The notes: generated by a model from the sequence alone, not told the origin. Positions 51,209 through 60,314 are shown, counted from the first letter of the stretch. The stretch: 64,000 nucleotides of DNA from Fibrobacterota bacterium (GCA_028287465.1 JAQBPO010000028.1:31860-95859), one strand, 5' to 3'. Numbers and translations are program-made.

Positions 51209-53272
51209 TCAATCGAGGATCCGGTACAGTACCGGTTCCGATCCCGGATCGTTCCCGAAGATCCTTCGTAAGGTCCCGGGCGATTGGTCGAGGCGCGTTT
51301 TCATCGCCGCGCCGGAATCGCACGAGGACGTGGGGCCGATCCCGATGATCGAGACGCCTTCGGCCTTGAGCGCGCCGACCCATCCCTTGATACCCTCCAT
51401 GCCGGAGTCCCGCATCGGCCGATACGGGCGATAGCGGACGTCGTGGGAGAAATCCGATCCGAAGAGAGCGTAGCTATGGTCCGCGACCGGGAACGCGATC
51501 GCCTCGCCCCGCTTGAGATTCTTGCCGATGAAATCCATCGCGGGCCCATAGGAACGCTTCAGCCTGTTCCCGTCCCGGATGGAGTCCGCCGCCACGTAGC
51601 CCGCGAAAAAAAGGGTAAGCGCGGCCAAGCCTGAAATCCAAGCCATCCGCCTCCCGTTCCGTGCCAGGAACGACGCCTGCCTCTCCAGGAAACCGTCCTG
51701 CGACGCCAGGAACGCCGCGGCGAAGGACAGGGTCGCCGCGATGATTTTCCATTCGCCCCGCAGGGATAGGGCGAACGCGGAAACGGCGAGGAACAGGATC
51801 ACCGGGTCCTTCGCCTTGAGTCTTTCCAACCCGAGCGCGCCCAGGACGGCCAGGAGTCCCAGGAAAGGGAATCCCAGCCTGAACGCGTACCCGGTATTGG
51901 AGGACACGCCTTTGAATCCCGTATTGTAGCTTCCGGAAAAGGGGGTTTTGCAGTAGAGGAGGAACGCGGCGAAGGCGAGGACCATCGGGATCGACAGGCG
52001 GGGGGATCGCAAGAGCTCCCGGATCTTCGCCAGGGACGATACGGAATGAACCGCAGCCAGGGAAAGGAGGATCAGGAAAGGGAAAGACAATCTCCGGAGG
52101 ATTTCCCCGTAGAGCAGCCCGATATCGCCCGGCCGGAACGGATCGAAGGCATGCGCGATGGTGGATTCGGAGAGGCCCGCCATGGTGATTTCCCCCGGGA
52201 AAACCGTCTGCCCTCCGAGGGAGATCCGGATTCCCACCAGGGGGTTTCCGAAGCGGAGGAGGTTGTAGGCGTACCAGAACGCGCCCGTCCCCAGGATGAG
52301 GGCAACCCATCCCAGGGATGGAATGGACCTGGCCTTTAAAAGACCTTTGAGCCCGGCCGGGTCGGCCAGTATCGCGCAGGACGCCGCCGCCAGGGCCAGC
52401 CAGAACGCATACGGCAGTCCGGTACTCTTGATCCCCAGGAACATGGAGGACGCCATCGCCAGGCAGATCCGGTCCGCCATGGACTTCGATTCCAGGGCGG
52501 AAAGGGTGAAATAGATCGCGGCCAGGAAATAGGCCGCGAAAGGCAGATCGATGTGCATGGTCTGCATGTGCAGGACGAATATGGGCGCGCTGAGCATCAG
52601 GAAAGCGGCCGCAAGCGCCCTGGCGGGCGAGGCTCCCGCCTTCATGGAGAGGCATGCGATCGAGCCGCCGAAAAGGCACCAAGCGATGACATTGGGGAAA
52701 AGGGCGACGGTATCCCGATGGACGGCCAGGCAGAGCACGGCGCCGAGGGTTTCCCAATTGCGCGGGAAATGCTCCTGGAACTCCCAATGGTTGAGGTAGG
52801 AAAAGGTTCCGGTCCGTATCAATTTGATCATCAATGGAAGATGGTACCCAAGGGAGTCCATCTCCACCGTGGGCCAGGTGAGCCCGTTCCAAAGGAGGCG
52901 CATGGACGCCGCCAGGAACAGGAAAACGATCACCATGGGCGCCTTGGATGGGCCGATGGCGTTTTGAGGGGACGCGGTCCCGGTCTTGAGGCGCTTCCCT
53001 CCGGAGCGGAGCCATGCGATGCCCGAACCGAAAAGCGCGGCATGCCCGAGGGCGGCGAAGAGGGGATTGAAGAGGCCGGCCGCCCCCAGGATGAGGCCCA
53101 GGGAGGTTTCGGTGAAGCTCCAGCATACGAGGAAGGCGATGGCCATCCCCGCGGCTTTTTCGACGGGATTTCCGCCGCCTGCCTTTCTGGCGCATAGGAG
53201 CGACAAGGGCACGGAAGCGGCAAGCGATAGGGAAAGCGATAATGCCTCGGCGGCGCTGCTCAATATTTCCAA
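51209..53272 (-). CDS. polytopic membrane protein, GT-C glycosyltransferase-like
   Basis: A 687-residue protein with about 12 to 14 hydrophobic segments. In the first periplasmic loop it carries VEMDSLGYHLPLMIKLIRTGTF. An acidic residue followed by a Tyr-His in that loop is the layout of GT-C enzymes that transfer sugars from lipid-linked donors. A final soluble periplasmic domain (about 585-687) with KNLKRGEAIAFPVADHSYALFG resembles the C-terminal globular parts of such enzymes. Acceptor (glycan, lipid or protein) is unknown. TTG 53272 is the only start giving the first helix; it is weak. Converges on lysC. Confidence 0.6.
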   Translation of the reverse strand: MEILSSAAEALSLSLSLAASVPLSLLCARKAGGGNPVEKAAGMAIAFLVCWSFTETSLGLILGAAGLFNPLFAALGHAALFGSGIAWLRSGGKRLKTGTASPQNAIGPSKAPMVIVFLFLAASMRLLWNGLTWPTVEMDSLGYHLPLMIKLIRTGTFSYLNHWEFQEHFPRNWETLGAVLCLAVHRDTVALFPNVIAWCLFGGSIACLSMKAGASPARALAAAFLMLSAPIFVLHMQTMHIDLPFAAYFLAAIYFTLSALESKSMADRICLAMASSMFLGIKSTGLPYAFWLALAAASCAILADPAGLKGLLKARSIPSLGWVALILGTGAFWYAYNLLRFGNPLVGIRISLGGQTVFPGEITMAGLSESTIAHAFDPFRPGDIGLLYGEILRRLSFPFLILLSLAAVHSVSSLAKIRELLRSPRLSIPMVLAFAAFLLYCKTPFSGSYNTGFKGVSSNTGYAFRLGFPFLGLLAVLGALGLERLKAKDPVILFLAVSAFALSLRGEWKIIAATLSFAAAFLASQDGFLERQASFLARNGRRMAWISGLAALTLFFAGYVAADSIRDGNRLKRSYGPAMDFIGKNLKRGEAIAFPVADHSYALFGSDFSHDVRYRPYRPMRDSGMEGIKGWVGALKAEGVSIIGIGPTSSCDSGAAMKTRLDQSPGTLRRIFGNDPGSEPVLYRILD

Positions 53273-53568
53273 TCCGGCTCTTTGTCCTGCACTATACCAT
53301 TCGCGGATCCGCGCCGACCGGACTTTCCCCGGAGCGATGGGGGAGCCGCCGCTCCGATGTCCGGGGCGGCGGTTCCCTTTCCGCCGGGAATTCGCGAAGA
53401 TATGCCTTGAGTTGCGGGAACCTTATAGTTTATCCTATGGGTGGATTACCGGATCAGGCCCAAAATCCTCCAAACCTCGGCGGGACAAGGGCTGCGGGGC
53501 CGCGGACGCACACGCTCTGAAGCGTGTCCGGCTTCACAATCTCACTCGAATATAGGTAGCTTTACACT

Positions 53569-54627
53569 ATGGATGAAGCCGAAAAATCCTGGGCGCTCAA
53601 GGCTTTGGATCTCCACAATTGCCCCTATTACACCAAGGGCGATTCGCTGCAGGTCCAGATGCCCGGGGTCTTCGGGAACCAGTTGACCACGTGCTCCATG
53701 CCCGTGGCCACCTTCATTCCCGTCGCCATGGACGGGACCATGCCGGAAGGCCATATCGAGGCCGGTTACAAGAAGTGCTCCTGCCGTTGGAGCTTCTGCC
53801 AATTGACCAAGCTCTCCAAGCCCGCCGTCCAGTTCGAGGAGGTCCTCACCGCCGAGAACCAGATGTCGCGCCCCTTCCTGGAGCAGATGCCCGTAACGGT
53901 CGCGCGCGCCTTCCGTGAAAGGGCCACGGCCCTGTCCTTCCGCCAAGGCGAAACCATCCTCCAGGCCAATACGACCAGCTCGCATTTTCACGTGCTCGTA
54001 AAGGGCATGGTGCGCATCGCCTCGCGTGGCGGGGACGGGCGCGTTCTCGAATTGTCCGTGCTCCGCAAGGGGGATTGCTTCGGGGAGATGTCCATCCTGA
54101 CGGGAGCGGCCACCAGCAACCAGGTGGACGCCGTCGAGGAGTGCCTCACCCTGGCCGTCTCGCGCGAGGATTTCCATAAGCTGGTCGCGGAGTTCCCGGT
54201 CCTCAGCATCATCCTCTACCGCATGCTTTCCAAGCGCATCAAGGCCACCAACCAGAAGCTGGCGCAATTGCTTTCGCCGGGCCTCTCCGGGGACCTGCGC
54301 TTTTTCGCCTTCACGGATCTGGTGCAGACCGTGATGACCGCCCGCATGACGGGAACCCTCGTCGTCGAGAACGCCCAGCGCCGCGCGCGCTTCGGCTTCC
54401 GCGTGGGCGGCCTGGTCCATGGGAGCCTGGGAAACTCGGCCGCTACCCTGGCCGTGGACGAAGTGCTGCGTTGGGTCGCGGGCTCGTTCCGGTTCCATCC
54501 GGACCAGATGCCGGCCGAAGACAACCTGGACGGGGACACCATGAGCATCCTGCTTGAGGCCTTGCGCCGCATGGACGAATCCTCCATCCTGGAGAAGGCT
54601 CCGGAAGGCCAGGCGGCTTCCTCCTAG
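53569..54627 (+). CDS. cyclic-nucleotide-binding and DUF4388 domain protein
   Basis: A 352-residue cytosolic protein in three parts. Residues 1-85 hold a Cys-rich segment (HNCPYYTKGD, KKCSCRWSFC) that may bind metal. Residues about 105-225 are a cNMP-binding beta-roll: LSFRQGETILQANTTSSHFHVLVKGMVRIA, then LRKGDCFGEMSILTGAATSNQVDAVEECLTLAVSREDF. The canonical RxA phosphate loop is replaced by ILTGAATSN, so the ligand may differ from cAMP. Residues about 240-335 are DUF4388 (GDLRFFAFTDLVQTVMTARMTGTLVVEN...GLVHGSLG), common in gliding and gene-regulation proteins. No DNA-binding domain is seen. Confidence 0.82.
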   Translation: MDEAEKSWALKALDLHNCPYYTKGDSLQVQMPGVFGNQLTTCSMPVATFIPVAMDGTMPEGHIEAGYKKCSCRWSFCQLTKLSKPAVQFEEVLTAENQMSRPFLEQMPVTVARAFRERATALSFRQGETILQANTTSSHFHVLVKGMVRIASRGGDGRVLELSVLRKGDCFGEMSILTGAATSNQVDAVEECLTLAVSREDFHKLVAEFPVLSIILYRMLSKRIKATNQKLAQLLSPGLSGDLRFFAFTDLVQTVMTARMTGTLVVENAQRRARFGFRVGGLVHGSLGNSAATLAVDEVLRWVAGSFRFHPDQMPAEDNLDGDTMSILLEALRRMDESSILEKAPEGQAASS

Positions 54628-54738
54628 GAAACCGCAAAACCCCAAATAAGACGGTCAATCCGGCCGCTTGACCGGTCTCCCGCCCTTCCCTGTATGCTCC
54701 CCAGCCCGCCAACCCGGCGGAAAATTCCACCTCGGCCC

Positions 54739-54761
54739 CTTGCCTCCCGGGGCAAGTTTTT
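54739..54761 (+). terminator. intrinsic terminator between the DUF4388 gene and the flagellar operon
   Basis: CTTGCC pairs with GGCAAG around a 6-base loop and is followed by five T residues, 111 bases after the DUF4388 stop. It insulates the following flagellar promoter. Confidence 0.75.
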
Positions 54762-54837
54762 CCCACCTCCGCTTTCCAAGGCCCGGCGCCAACCCCGCCT
54801 ATAGCCTCATATGGGGCATTCGCCTGCCTCCCTCCGC

Positions 54838-54853
54838 TGGCATAGCCTTTGCG
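54838..54853 (+). promoter_or_regulatory. sigma-54-type promoter of the flgJ-flgN-flgK-flgL operon
   Basis: The 16 bases TGGCATAGCCTTTGCG match the sigma-54 consensus TGGCACG-N4-TTGCW with the invariant GG and GC separated by exactly the required 10 bases. The mismatches are two bases in the -24 box and the last base. It lies 70 bases before the flgJ ATG, and transcription would begin about 12 bases after the GC. A sigma-54 activator gene is encoded at 46494-47633. Motif, spacing and context agree, but it is not tested. Confidence 0.72.
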
Positions 54854-54923
54854 ATATACCGCAATTGAAGAGAAAGTTAAAGCGGGCTGATAAGGCCAGC
54901 GACCAATCGGAGAGAACCAAGCC

Positions 54924-55895
54924 ATGACCCCCGAATCCTCGAACAACCTCGACCTCATCAAAGGGCAGCTGGGTTTGGGCGCTTTGGCTCCCTTGGAGAA
55001 GACGGCCAAGGGTCTGGCCGCGGATAAGGCCAAGGGCGAAGCCGCCGACAAGAAGCGTTGGAAGGCCGCCCTGGATTTCGAAGCCATGTTCATGAGCAAC
55101 ATGTACAAGTCCATGCGCAAGAGCACCCTGGGCGAAGGCAACGAGCTGACGGAAGCCTCCCAGGGCCGCGAGATCTTCACCGAGATGCTCGACAACCAAT
55201 ACGCGGGCATGAGCTCCAAGAATCCCTTGAACGCGGGCGAACAGGGCATGAAGAACGCCATGTCCGGCATCTCCAACAGCATGGCCTCGCAAATCTACCG
55301 TTCCCTGAGCAGGCAGGCCGGCCAGACCGCGGTGACCGCCCCCGTGTCCATGGCCAAGGTGACCGTGCCCCGCTTCGACAACGACGAAAGCAAGGCCGGC
55401 ATGTTCTCCACGGCCCCGTTCCTCGCCAAGCTCATCAATATGCGGTCCCGTTCCGGCGAACCGACCGCCGTCTCCGCCCTTTCCGAGCAGAGGCTAAAGC
55501 CCCTCGTGGATCTGGCCTCCAAGACCTACGACGTGCCCGCCAACCTCATCAAGAGCGTGATCAAGGCCGAGTCCAACAACCAGCCGCTCGCCGTTTCCGG
55601 CGCCGGCGCAAAGGGCCTGATGCAGCTGATGGATTCGACCGCCCGTGACATGGGCGTGCGCAACGTGTTCAATGCGGGCGAAAACGTCCTGGCCGGCACC
55701 CGCTACCTCAAGCAGATGCTGGTGCGGTTCGGCGGCGACGAATCGAAGGCCCTGGCCGCGTACAATGCGGGTCCCTCGGTGGTGGAGCGCTACAACGGCG
55801 TCCCTCCCTACGATGAGACCAGGTCCTACGTGGAGAAGATCCTGAAGGCGAAGAAGAACCTGGACGGCGCCGCGAATGCCGGCGCCGGGAACTGA
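54924..55895 (+). CDS. flgJ: flagellar rod-binding protein fused to a soluble lytic transglycosylase domain
   Basis: A 323-residue protein preceded by GGAGAGAACC. The N-terminal FlgJ rod-binding part (about 40-135) has ALDFEAMFMSNMYKSMRKS and REIFTEMLDNQYAGMSSK. The C-terminal part (about 190-320) is a GH23 SLT domain: LIKSVIKAESNNQPLAVSGAGAKGLMQLMDSTARDMG with catalytic Glu216, then AGTRYLKQMLVRFGG and ALAAYNAGPSVVERYNG. It would cap the rod and open the peptidoglycan. Classic enterobacterial FlgJ instead carries a glucosaminidase domain. First gene of the operon, 8 bases before flgN. Confidence 0.88.
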   Translation: MTPESSNNLDLIKGQLGLGALAPLEKTAKGLAADKAKGEAADKKRWKAALDFEAMFMSNMYKSMRKSTLGEGNELTEASQGREIFTEMLDNQYAGMSSKNPLNAGEQGMKNAMSGISNSMASQIYRSLSRQAGQTAVTAPVSMAKVTVPRFDNDESKAGMFSTAPFLAKLINMRSRSGEPTAVSALSEQRLKPLVDLASKTYDVPANLIKSVIKAESNNQPLAVSGAGAKGLMQLMDSTARDMGVRNVFNAGENVLAGTRYLKQMLVRFGGDESKALAAYNAGPSVVERYNGVPPYDETRSYVEKILKAKKNLDGAANAGAGN

Positions 55896-55903
55896 GGCAG
55901 ACC

Positions 55904-56518
55904 ATGGGTACCGCATACCGTCAAACCATCCTGGGCAACGAGTTCGCCGACCTGTTCGAGGAGGCTTTGCCCGCCGTCGCCGCCGAGGTGGATGCCGAAT
56001 CGCTTTGCGAGACCCTGATCGGGAACCTTTCGGCCCAGCTGGGGCTGTACCTGGCCTACCTGGAGCAGGCCGACCGCCAGCGCAAGGCCTTGGTGAACCG
56101 CCGCCTGGAGGAGAACCAGGACGTGAACCATGAGGCGGACAAGCTCCTCAATTCCCTGGCCAACCTGGAGGATGAACGATTGGCCGTGACCGCGAAGCTC
56201 CTGGGTCCGCGTCTGGCGGGGGCCGCATCCACCCCCGCCAAATGCGAGGCCATCTATCCCCTCGTCAGCCCGGAAAAGGCGTCCCGCCTCAAGGAATGCC
56301 GGGACGCCCTGGTGGCCGCCGTAGGCGAGCTCAAGCGCGTCCTCTCGGTGAACCAGGCCCTGGTCGAGAACGGAAGCAAGATCATCCATACCACCATCGG
56401 CATCATGACCAGCGTGGCCGGACGCAGCAAGACCGACAAGATGAACACCTACACCGCTAAGGGCGGGGTCAACGTGGGCAAGATGCAACTCCGCAACCTC
56501 GTGAACCGGAGCGTATAA
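55904..56518 (+). CDS. flgN: FlgN-type flagellar export chaperone
   Basis: A 204-residue, mostly helical protein between flgJ and flgK, which is the usual place for FlgN, the cytosolic chaperone of the hook-filament proteins FlgK and FlgL. It shows long helices LCETLIGNLSAQLGLYLAYLEQADRQRKALVNRRLEEN and SRLKECRDALVAAVGELKRVLSVNQALVENG; the latter, ending NQALVENGSKII, is the most FlgN-like portion. The C-terminal 40 residues (Lys, Gly, Asn-rich) resemble FlgN tails that bind cargo. Sequence similarity in this family is low, so position carries much of the evidence. It ends two bases before flgK. Confidence 0.75.
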   Translation: MGTAYRQTILGNEFADLFEEALPAVAAEVDAESLCETLIGNLSAQLGLYLAYLEQADRQRKALVNRRLEENQDVNHEADKLLNSLANLEDERLAVTAKLLGPRLAGAASTPAKCEAIYPLVSPEKASRLKECRDALVAAVGELKRVLSVNQALVENGSKIIHTTIGIMTSVAGRSKTDKMNTYTAKGGVNVGKMQLRNLVNRSV

Positions 56519-56519
56519 G

Positions 56520-58208
56520 ATGGGACTGTTCGACGCCCTGAATATCGGAATGCGCGGGCTCAACGCCGCCCAGACTTCCATCGACGTCACCGGCCAGAAC
56601 ATCTCGAACGCCAATACCGAAGGTTACTCCCGCAAGCGCGTGAACCAGACCGCCGGGGTCGTGGCCGATTCCGTGTACGGCCAAAGGGGCCTGGGCGTGG
56701 AAGTCACCGAGATCGACCGCATCCGGAATACCTTCCTCGACCGCCAGACCTGGGAACAGACCGGCGAGAAGGGCTATACCACCGAAATCGATTCGGCCTA
56801 CACGCGCCTCGAGAACATCCTCAGGGAACCCACCGACAACGGCCTGGCCGCGCAGATGAACAAGTTCTGGGCCTCTTGGCAGGATCTGGCCAACAATCCC
56901 GCCGACCTTTCCGCCCGCGAATCCGTCAAGGCGAGCGCGACCACCATGATCGACACCTTCCGGAACGTCTACAAGCAGATCGAGGACTACGGCCTCTCGA
57001 TGAACAATCCGCTCATCGCGAAGGCCAAGACCGTCAACGATCTGACCGGCCAGATCTACCTGCTGAACGAGAAAATCGCCGGCGTGGAAGTGCGCGACGG
57101 CGAGAAGGCGAACGATACCCGCGACCAGCGCGATCTCCTGGTCCGCAAGCTTTCCGACCTGGTCGACGTGCAGACCATCGAGGACGCCAACGGCCGCTGC
57201 ATCATCACCTCCGGCGGCAACCTGCTGGTGGGGCCTTCCGAAGCCCTGAAGCTGGAAACCTACGGCTCGGAAAAGACCCTGTCCGACGGTACCGTCGCTT
57301 CGGAACTGCGCCTCCGGTTCTCGGGCTCCTACCGCAAGTTCGAACCCCGCAGCGGCGAGCTCAAGGGAATCATGGACGCCCGCGGCCAGGTGCTCAAGGA
57401 ATACATGGAGGATCTCAACTCCCTCGCCGGAGCGCTCGTCAAGCAGGTGAACGATGTGCACGCCGCCGGCTACAACCTCAACAAGGCCTCCGGCGTGCTC
57501 TTCTTCGACCCGGAAAAGCTCCAGGCCGGCTCCATCTCCCTTTCCGATGCCGTGCTGTCGGGAGCGGAGAACATCGCCGCGGCCGAAGGCGGCAAGATCA
57601 CGGATGTGGCGAACTTCCTCCCCGCGGGCGGCATCCCCGCCGCCGGAAGCCCCATCCTTGATCTCAAGGCCACCAACACCAGGTATCGCGATCTGGTGAA
57701 GGATTCCATCAAGGTCACGCTCGCCGACGGTTCCGTACTGGAAGAAGGCGCGGGCAAGGATTACGTGGTGGACTACGAGAAGGGCACGGTCCAATTCCTG
57801 AATTACGCCCGTTACGCCGCCGGCAACGCCATCACGGTCAAGCTGTCCTACAACACCACCGGCTACTCCGGCAACGGCAACGGCCAGAACGCCCTCAAGA
57901 TCGCCGGCCTGCGCCTCGCGAAGTCGCTTTCCCCCGATTCCCAGGGCGTCAATACCCAGAGCATCAACAGCTTCTACAGCGCGACCATCGGCAAGCTGGG
58001 CATCCAGAAGAACCAGAACGAATCGCGCATGAAGACGAAGGAATTCTTGATAGGGCAAATGGACTCGGAGCAGAACGCGATTTCCGGCGTCTCCCTCGAT
58101 GAGGAGATGACCAACATGATCAAGTACGAGAACAGCTACAAGGCCTCGGCCCGCTTCATTTCGACCATCAGCAGCATGATGGACGTCTTGATGGGCCTGG
58201 GACAGTAA
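56520..58208 (+). CDS. flgK: flagellar hook-associated protein 1
   Basis: A 562-residue protein with the rod/hook N-terminal motif GLFDALNIGMRGLNAAQ, then DVTGQNISNANTEGYSRKRV and the FlgK core AQMNKFWASWQDLANNPADLSARESV. ISGVSLDEEMTNMIKYENSYKASARFISTISSMMDVLMGL closes the D0 helix. FlgK is the first hook-filament junction protein, exported by the flagellar type III apparatus. The middle third, with two domains (about 210-400), is a beta-rich insert of ordinary size. It follows flgN by one base and precedes flgL by 10 bases with AAGGAG. Confidence 0.92.
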   Translation: MGLFDALNIGMRGLNAAQTSIDVTGQNISNANTEGYSRKRVNQTAGVVADSVYGQRGLGVEVTEIDRIRNTFLDRQTWEQTGEKGYTTEIDSAYTRLENILREPTDNGLAAQMNKFWASWQDLANNPADLSARESVKASATTMIDTFRNVYKQIEDYGLSMNNPLIAKAKTVNDLTGQIYLLNEKIAGVEVRDGEKANDTRDQRDLLVRKLSDLVDVQTIEDANGRCIITSGGNLLVGPSEALKLETYGSEKTLSDGTVASELRLRFSGSYRKFEPRSGELKGIMDARGQVLKEYMEDLNSLAGALVKQVNDVHAAGYNLNKASGVLFFDPEKLQAGSISLSDAVLSGAENIAAAEGGKITDVANFLPAGGIPAAGSPILDLKATNTRYRDLVKDSIKVTLADGSVLEEGAGKDYVVDYEKGTVQFLNYARYAAGNAITVKLSYNTTGYSGNGNGQNALKIAGLRLAKSLSPDSQGVNTQSINSFYSATIGKLGIQKNQNESRMKTKEFLIGQMDSEQNAISGVSLDEEMTNMIKYENSYKASARFISTISSMMDVLMGLGQ

Positions 58209-58218
58209 GGAGACGGAC

Positions 58219-59397
58219 ATGGCTTCCAGAATCAGCTTCAGCCAGATCAGCAACCAGATCCTCGACCGGCTTTTCACCAACTACAGCAAGCTGGAGGGCA
58301 TCCAGGGCCAGCTTGCCTCGGGAAAGAAGGTCGAAAAAGGATCCGACAATCCGGTCAGCGCCTCGCAGAGCATGGAGCTCCGTTCCGAGCTCGACCAGTT
58401 CAACAGCTTCAATCGCAACGTGGACGACGGCCTGGCCTACCTGGGCACGGTGGATTCCACCCTCGGTACGGCCAACAACCTCTACCAGGGCATGCGCGAA
58501 CGGGCCATCCAGGCCTCGAACGACACCAACTCGGCCGAAAGCCGCTTTTACATCGGCCGCGAGGTGCGCGGCATGTTCGACCAGATGGTGGCCCTTTCGA
58601 ATACCGCCTTCAAGGGCGAGTTCGTCTTCTCCGGCACCAACAGCCAGGTCCCTCCGTTCGAGATGCGCAGCGCCGTGTCCAAGGTGACCGCGGCCCCGGG
58701 CCCCATTTCCGGCGACATGACCTACGTCGCGGGAACCCCCATGACCTTCATCGACAAGAACGTCACCGATTCCAAGGACACCATCACCGGCGCCGCGAAC
58801 CCGCTCCTGATCGTCCCCGGCACCTTGCGCGTCAACGGCCTGACCGAAGGCACGGACTTCACCGTCGATTACATCAAGGGCAAAATCACCTTCACCAGCG
58901 CCGCCGCCGCCACCGCGGTCGCTTCGGGAACCGCGGACATCACCTATGACTGGCTGCGCCGCAACGAGGCGGACCTGGACGGCGTCATGAACCGCGAGAT
59001 CGAAGAAGGCGTGAGCGCCCGCATCAATACCACCGCCGCGGACGTTTTCGGCGGCAAGACCGATGCCAACGGCGCCTTCGAAGCCATGATCAACCTTCTC
59101 GACGGGACCCTGAACAACCATCCGGCCAAGGTCCGCAGCAGCATCACCGGCCTGGACGAGGCCCTCAAGCGCCAGCTGACCGCCCAGTCCGGCAACGGAG
59201 CGCGCACCCTGCGCCTCGAGTCCACCCAGGCCCGCAACGAGGAACGCGTGATCAGCACGACCAAGCTCCAGTCCGATGTCGAGGACGTGGATTTCGCCCA
59301 GGCCATTTCCGACTTCAACCTGCAACAGGCCGTCTACGACGCTTCCCTCAAGATGGGAGCGAGGGCCTTGCAGAATACCCTGGTGAACTTCCTGTAA
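58219..59397 (+). CDS. flgL: flagellar hook-associated protein 3
   Basis: A 392-residue flagellin-like protein. AAGGAGACGGAC precedes the ATG. N-terminal helices RISFSQISNQILDRLFTNYSKLEGIQGQLASGKKV and NNLYQGMRERAIQASNDTNSAESRFYIGREV, and the C-terminal ARNEERVISTTKLQSDVEDVDFAQAISDFNLQQAVYDASLKMGARALQNTLVNFL, are diagnostic of FlgL. It forms the second junction layer between hook and filament. The central part (about 125-290) is variable. It is the last gene of the operon and is followed by a strong hairpin. No flagellin gene follows. Confidence 0.92.
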   Translation: MASRISFSQISNQILDRLFTNYSKLEGIQGQLASGKKVEKGSDNPVSASQSMELRSELDQFNSFNRNVDDGLAYLGTVDSTLGTANNLYQGMRERAIQASNDTNSAESRFYIGREVRGMFDQMVALSNTAFKGEFVFSGTNSQVPPFEMRSAVSKVTAAPGPISGDMTYVAGTPMTFIDKNVTDSKDTITGAANPLLIVPGTLRVNGLTEGTDFTVDYIKGKITFTSAAAATAVASGTADITYDWLRRNEADLDGVMNREIEEGVSARINTTAADVFGGKTDANGAFEAMINLLDGTLNNHPAKVRSSITGLDEALKRQLTAQSGNGARTLRLESTQARNEERVISTTKLQSDVEDVDFAQAISDFNLQQAVYDASLKMGARALQNTLVNFL

Positions 59398-59404
59398 GGA
59401 CCGC

Positions 59405-59432
59405 ATGGGGCATCCGACGCGGATCGCCCCAT
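59405..59432 (+). terminator. strong hairpin after flgL
   Basis: ATGGGGC/GCCCCAT and inner ATCCG/CGGAT form a 12-bp stem with one unpaired base and a 3-base loop, starting 8 bases after the flgL stop. No U tract follows, as with several other terminators in this window. Confidence 0.6.
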
Positions 59433-59543
59433 CCTCCCTCCGTATTTCCCTCCATTCCGGCCGATGCCCGGAAAAACATCCCCTTCCGCCCCCGCGAAAG
59501 TATTTTTTCTGATCTTGGATTTGGCGAAAAGGAAGGAAGCGGC

Positions 59544-60314
59544 ATGTTCATCCCCCTTGGCGACGACAACTCCGGCCGGCGCATCACTCCGTACGTGGTA
59601 TACGGCCTGGTGGCGGCCAATGCCCTGGTCTGGTACCTGCAGATGACCGGCGGCGAGCCTTTCACCTACGGATTCTCGGCGGTGCCCTATGAGATCACCC
59701 ATGGCGTCGATCTCACCCGGGCCAACATGGTGGACATCCATGGGCAGGATTTCCCGATCCCCCAATATCCCGGGCCCTCGCCCATCTATCTCACCCTGAT
59801 CTCGTCCATGTTCATGCACGGGGGCTGGATGCACATCCTGGGCAACATGCTCTACCTCTGGATCTTCGGGGATCAAATCGAGGACCTGCTCGGCCACGTG
59901 AAGTTCTTCTTCTTCTACATCATCTGCGGCCTGGGCGCCGCCTTCGCGCAGATCCTCTACAATCCCGATTCGGTGATACCCACCCTGGGGGCTTCGGGGG
60001 CCATCGCCGGGGTGCTCGGGGCTTACCTGATCAAGCATCCCACCAACCGGGTGCGGGTCCTGGTCATGCGCTATATCACCCATATGCCGGCCGCCGTGGT
60101 GCTCGGGTTCTGGATCGTGCTGCAGATCTTCAGCCAGGTCAGCACGCCCGCGGGCGAGGCCAGCGGCGTGGCCTACATGGCGCATATCGGAGGGTTCATG
60201 GCGGGAGTGGCATTGATCCTGGTCCTGGCCCGCGGGCGCGGCGGGAACACCACCAGTCCGGGCCTGGGTGGCCGGAGCAAGCCGGGATTCTTCCCCGGGT
60301 CCTGGAGCCGCTGA
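59544..60314 (+). CDS. rhomboid family intramembrane serine protease
   Basis: A 256-residue protein with six to seven helices. The catalytic GASGAIAGVLGAYL places the nucleophile Ser at residue 151; the partner His is in AHIGGFMAGV at residue 214. HGGWMHILGNMLYLWIFGDQIED supplies the conserved loop/helix 2 residues. It cleaves membrane-embedded substrates, unknown here. AAGGAAGG lies upstream of ATG 59544. A 146-base gap with its own hairpin separates it from flgL, so co-transcription with the flagellar operon is not implied. Confidence 0.9.
   Translation: MFIPLGDDNSGRRITPYVVYGLVAANALVWYLQMTGGEPFTYGFSAVPYEITHGVDLTRANMVDIHGQDFPIPQYPGPSPIYLTLISSMFMHGGWMHILGNMLYLWIFGDQIEDLLGHVKFFFFYIICGLGAAFAQILYNPDSVIPTLGASGAIAGVLGAYLIKHPTNRVRVLVMRYITHMPAAVVLGFWIVLQIFSQVSTPAGEASGVAYMAHIGGFMAGVALILVLARGRGGNTTSPGLGGRSKPGFFPGSWSR

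Noticed and set aside
53500..53530. Possible tRNA or riboswitch at the ACACGCT-CTGA-AGCGTGT hairpin
   Set aside because: Only one 7-bp stem is present; there is no D, anticodon or T arm and no T-loop consensus.
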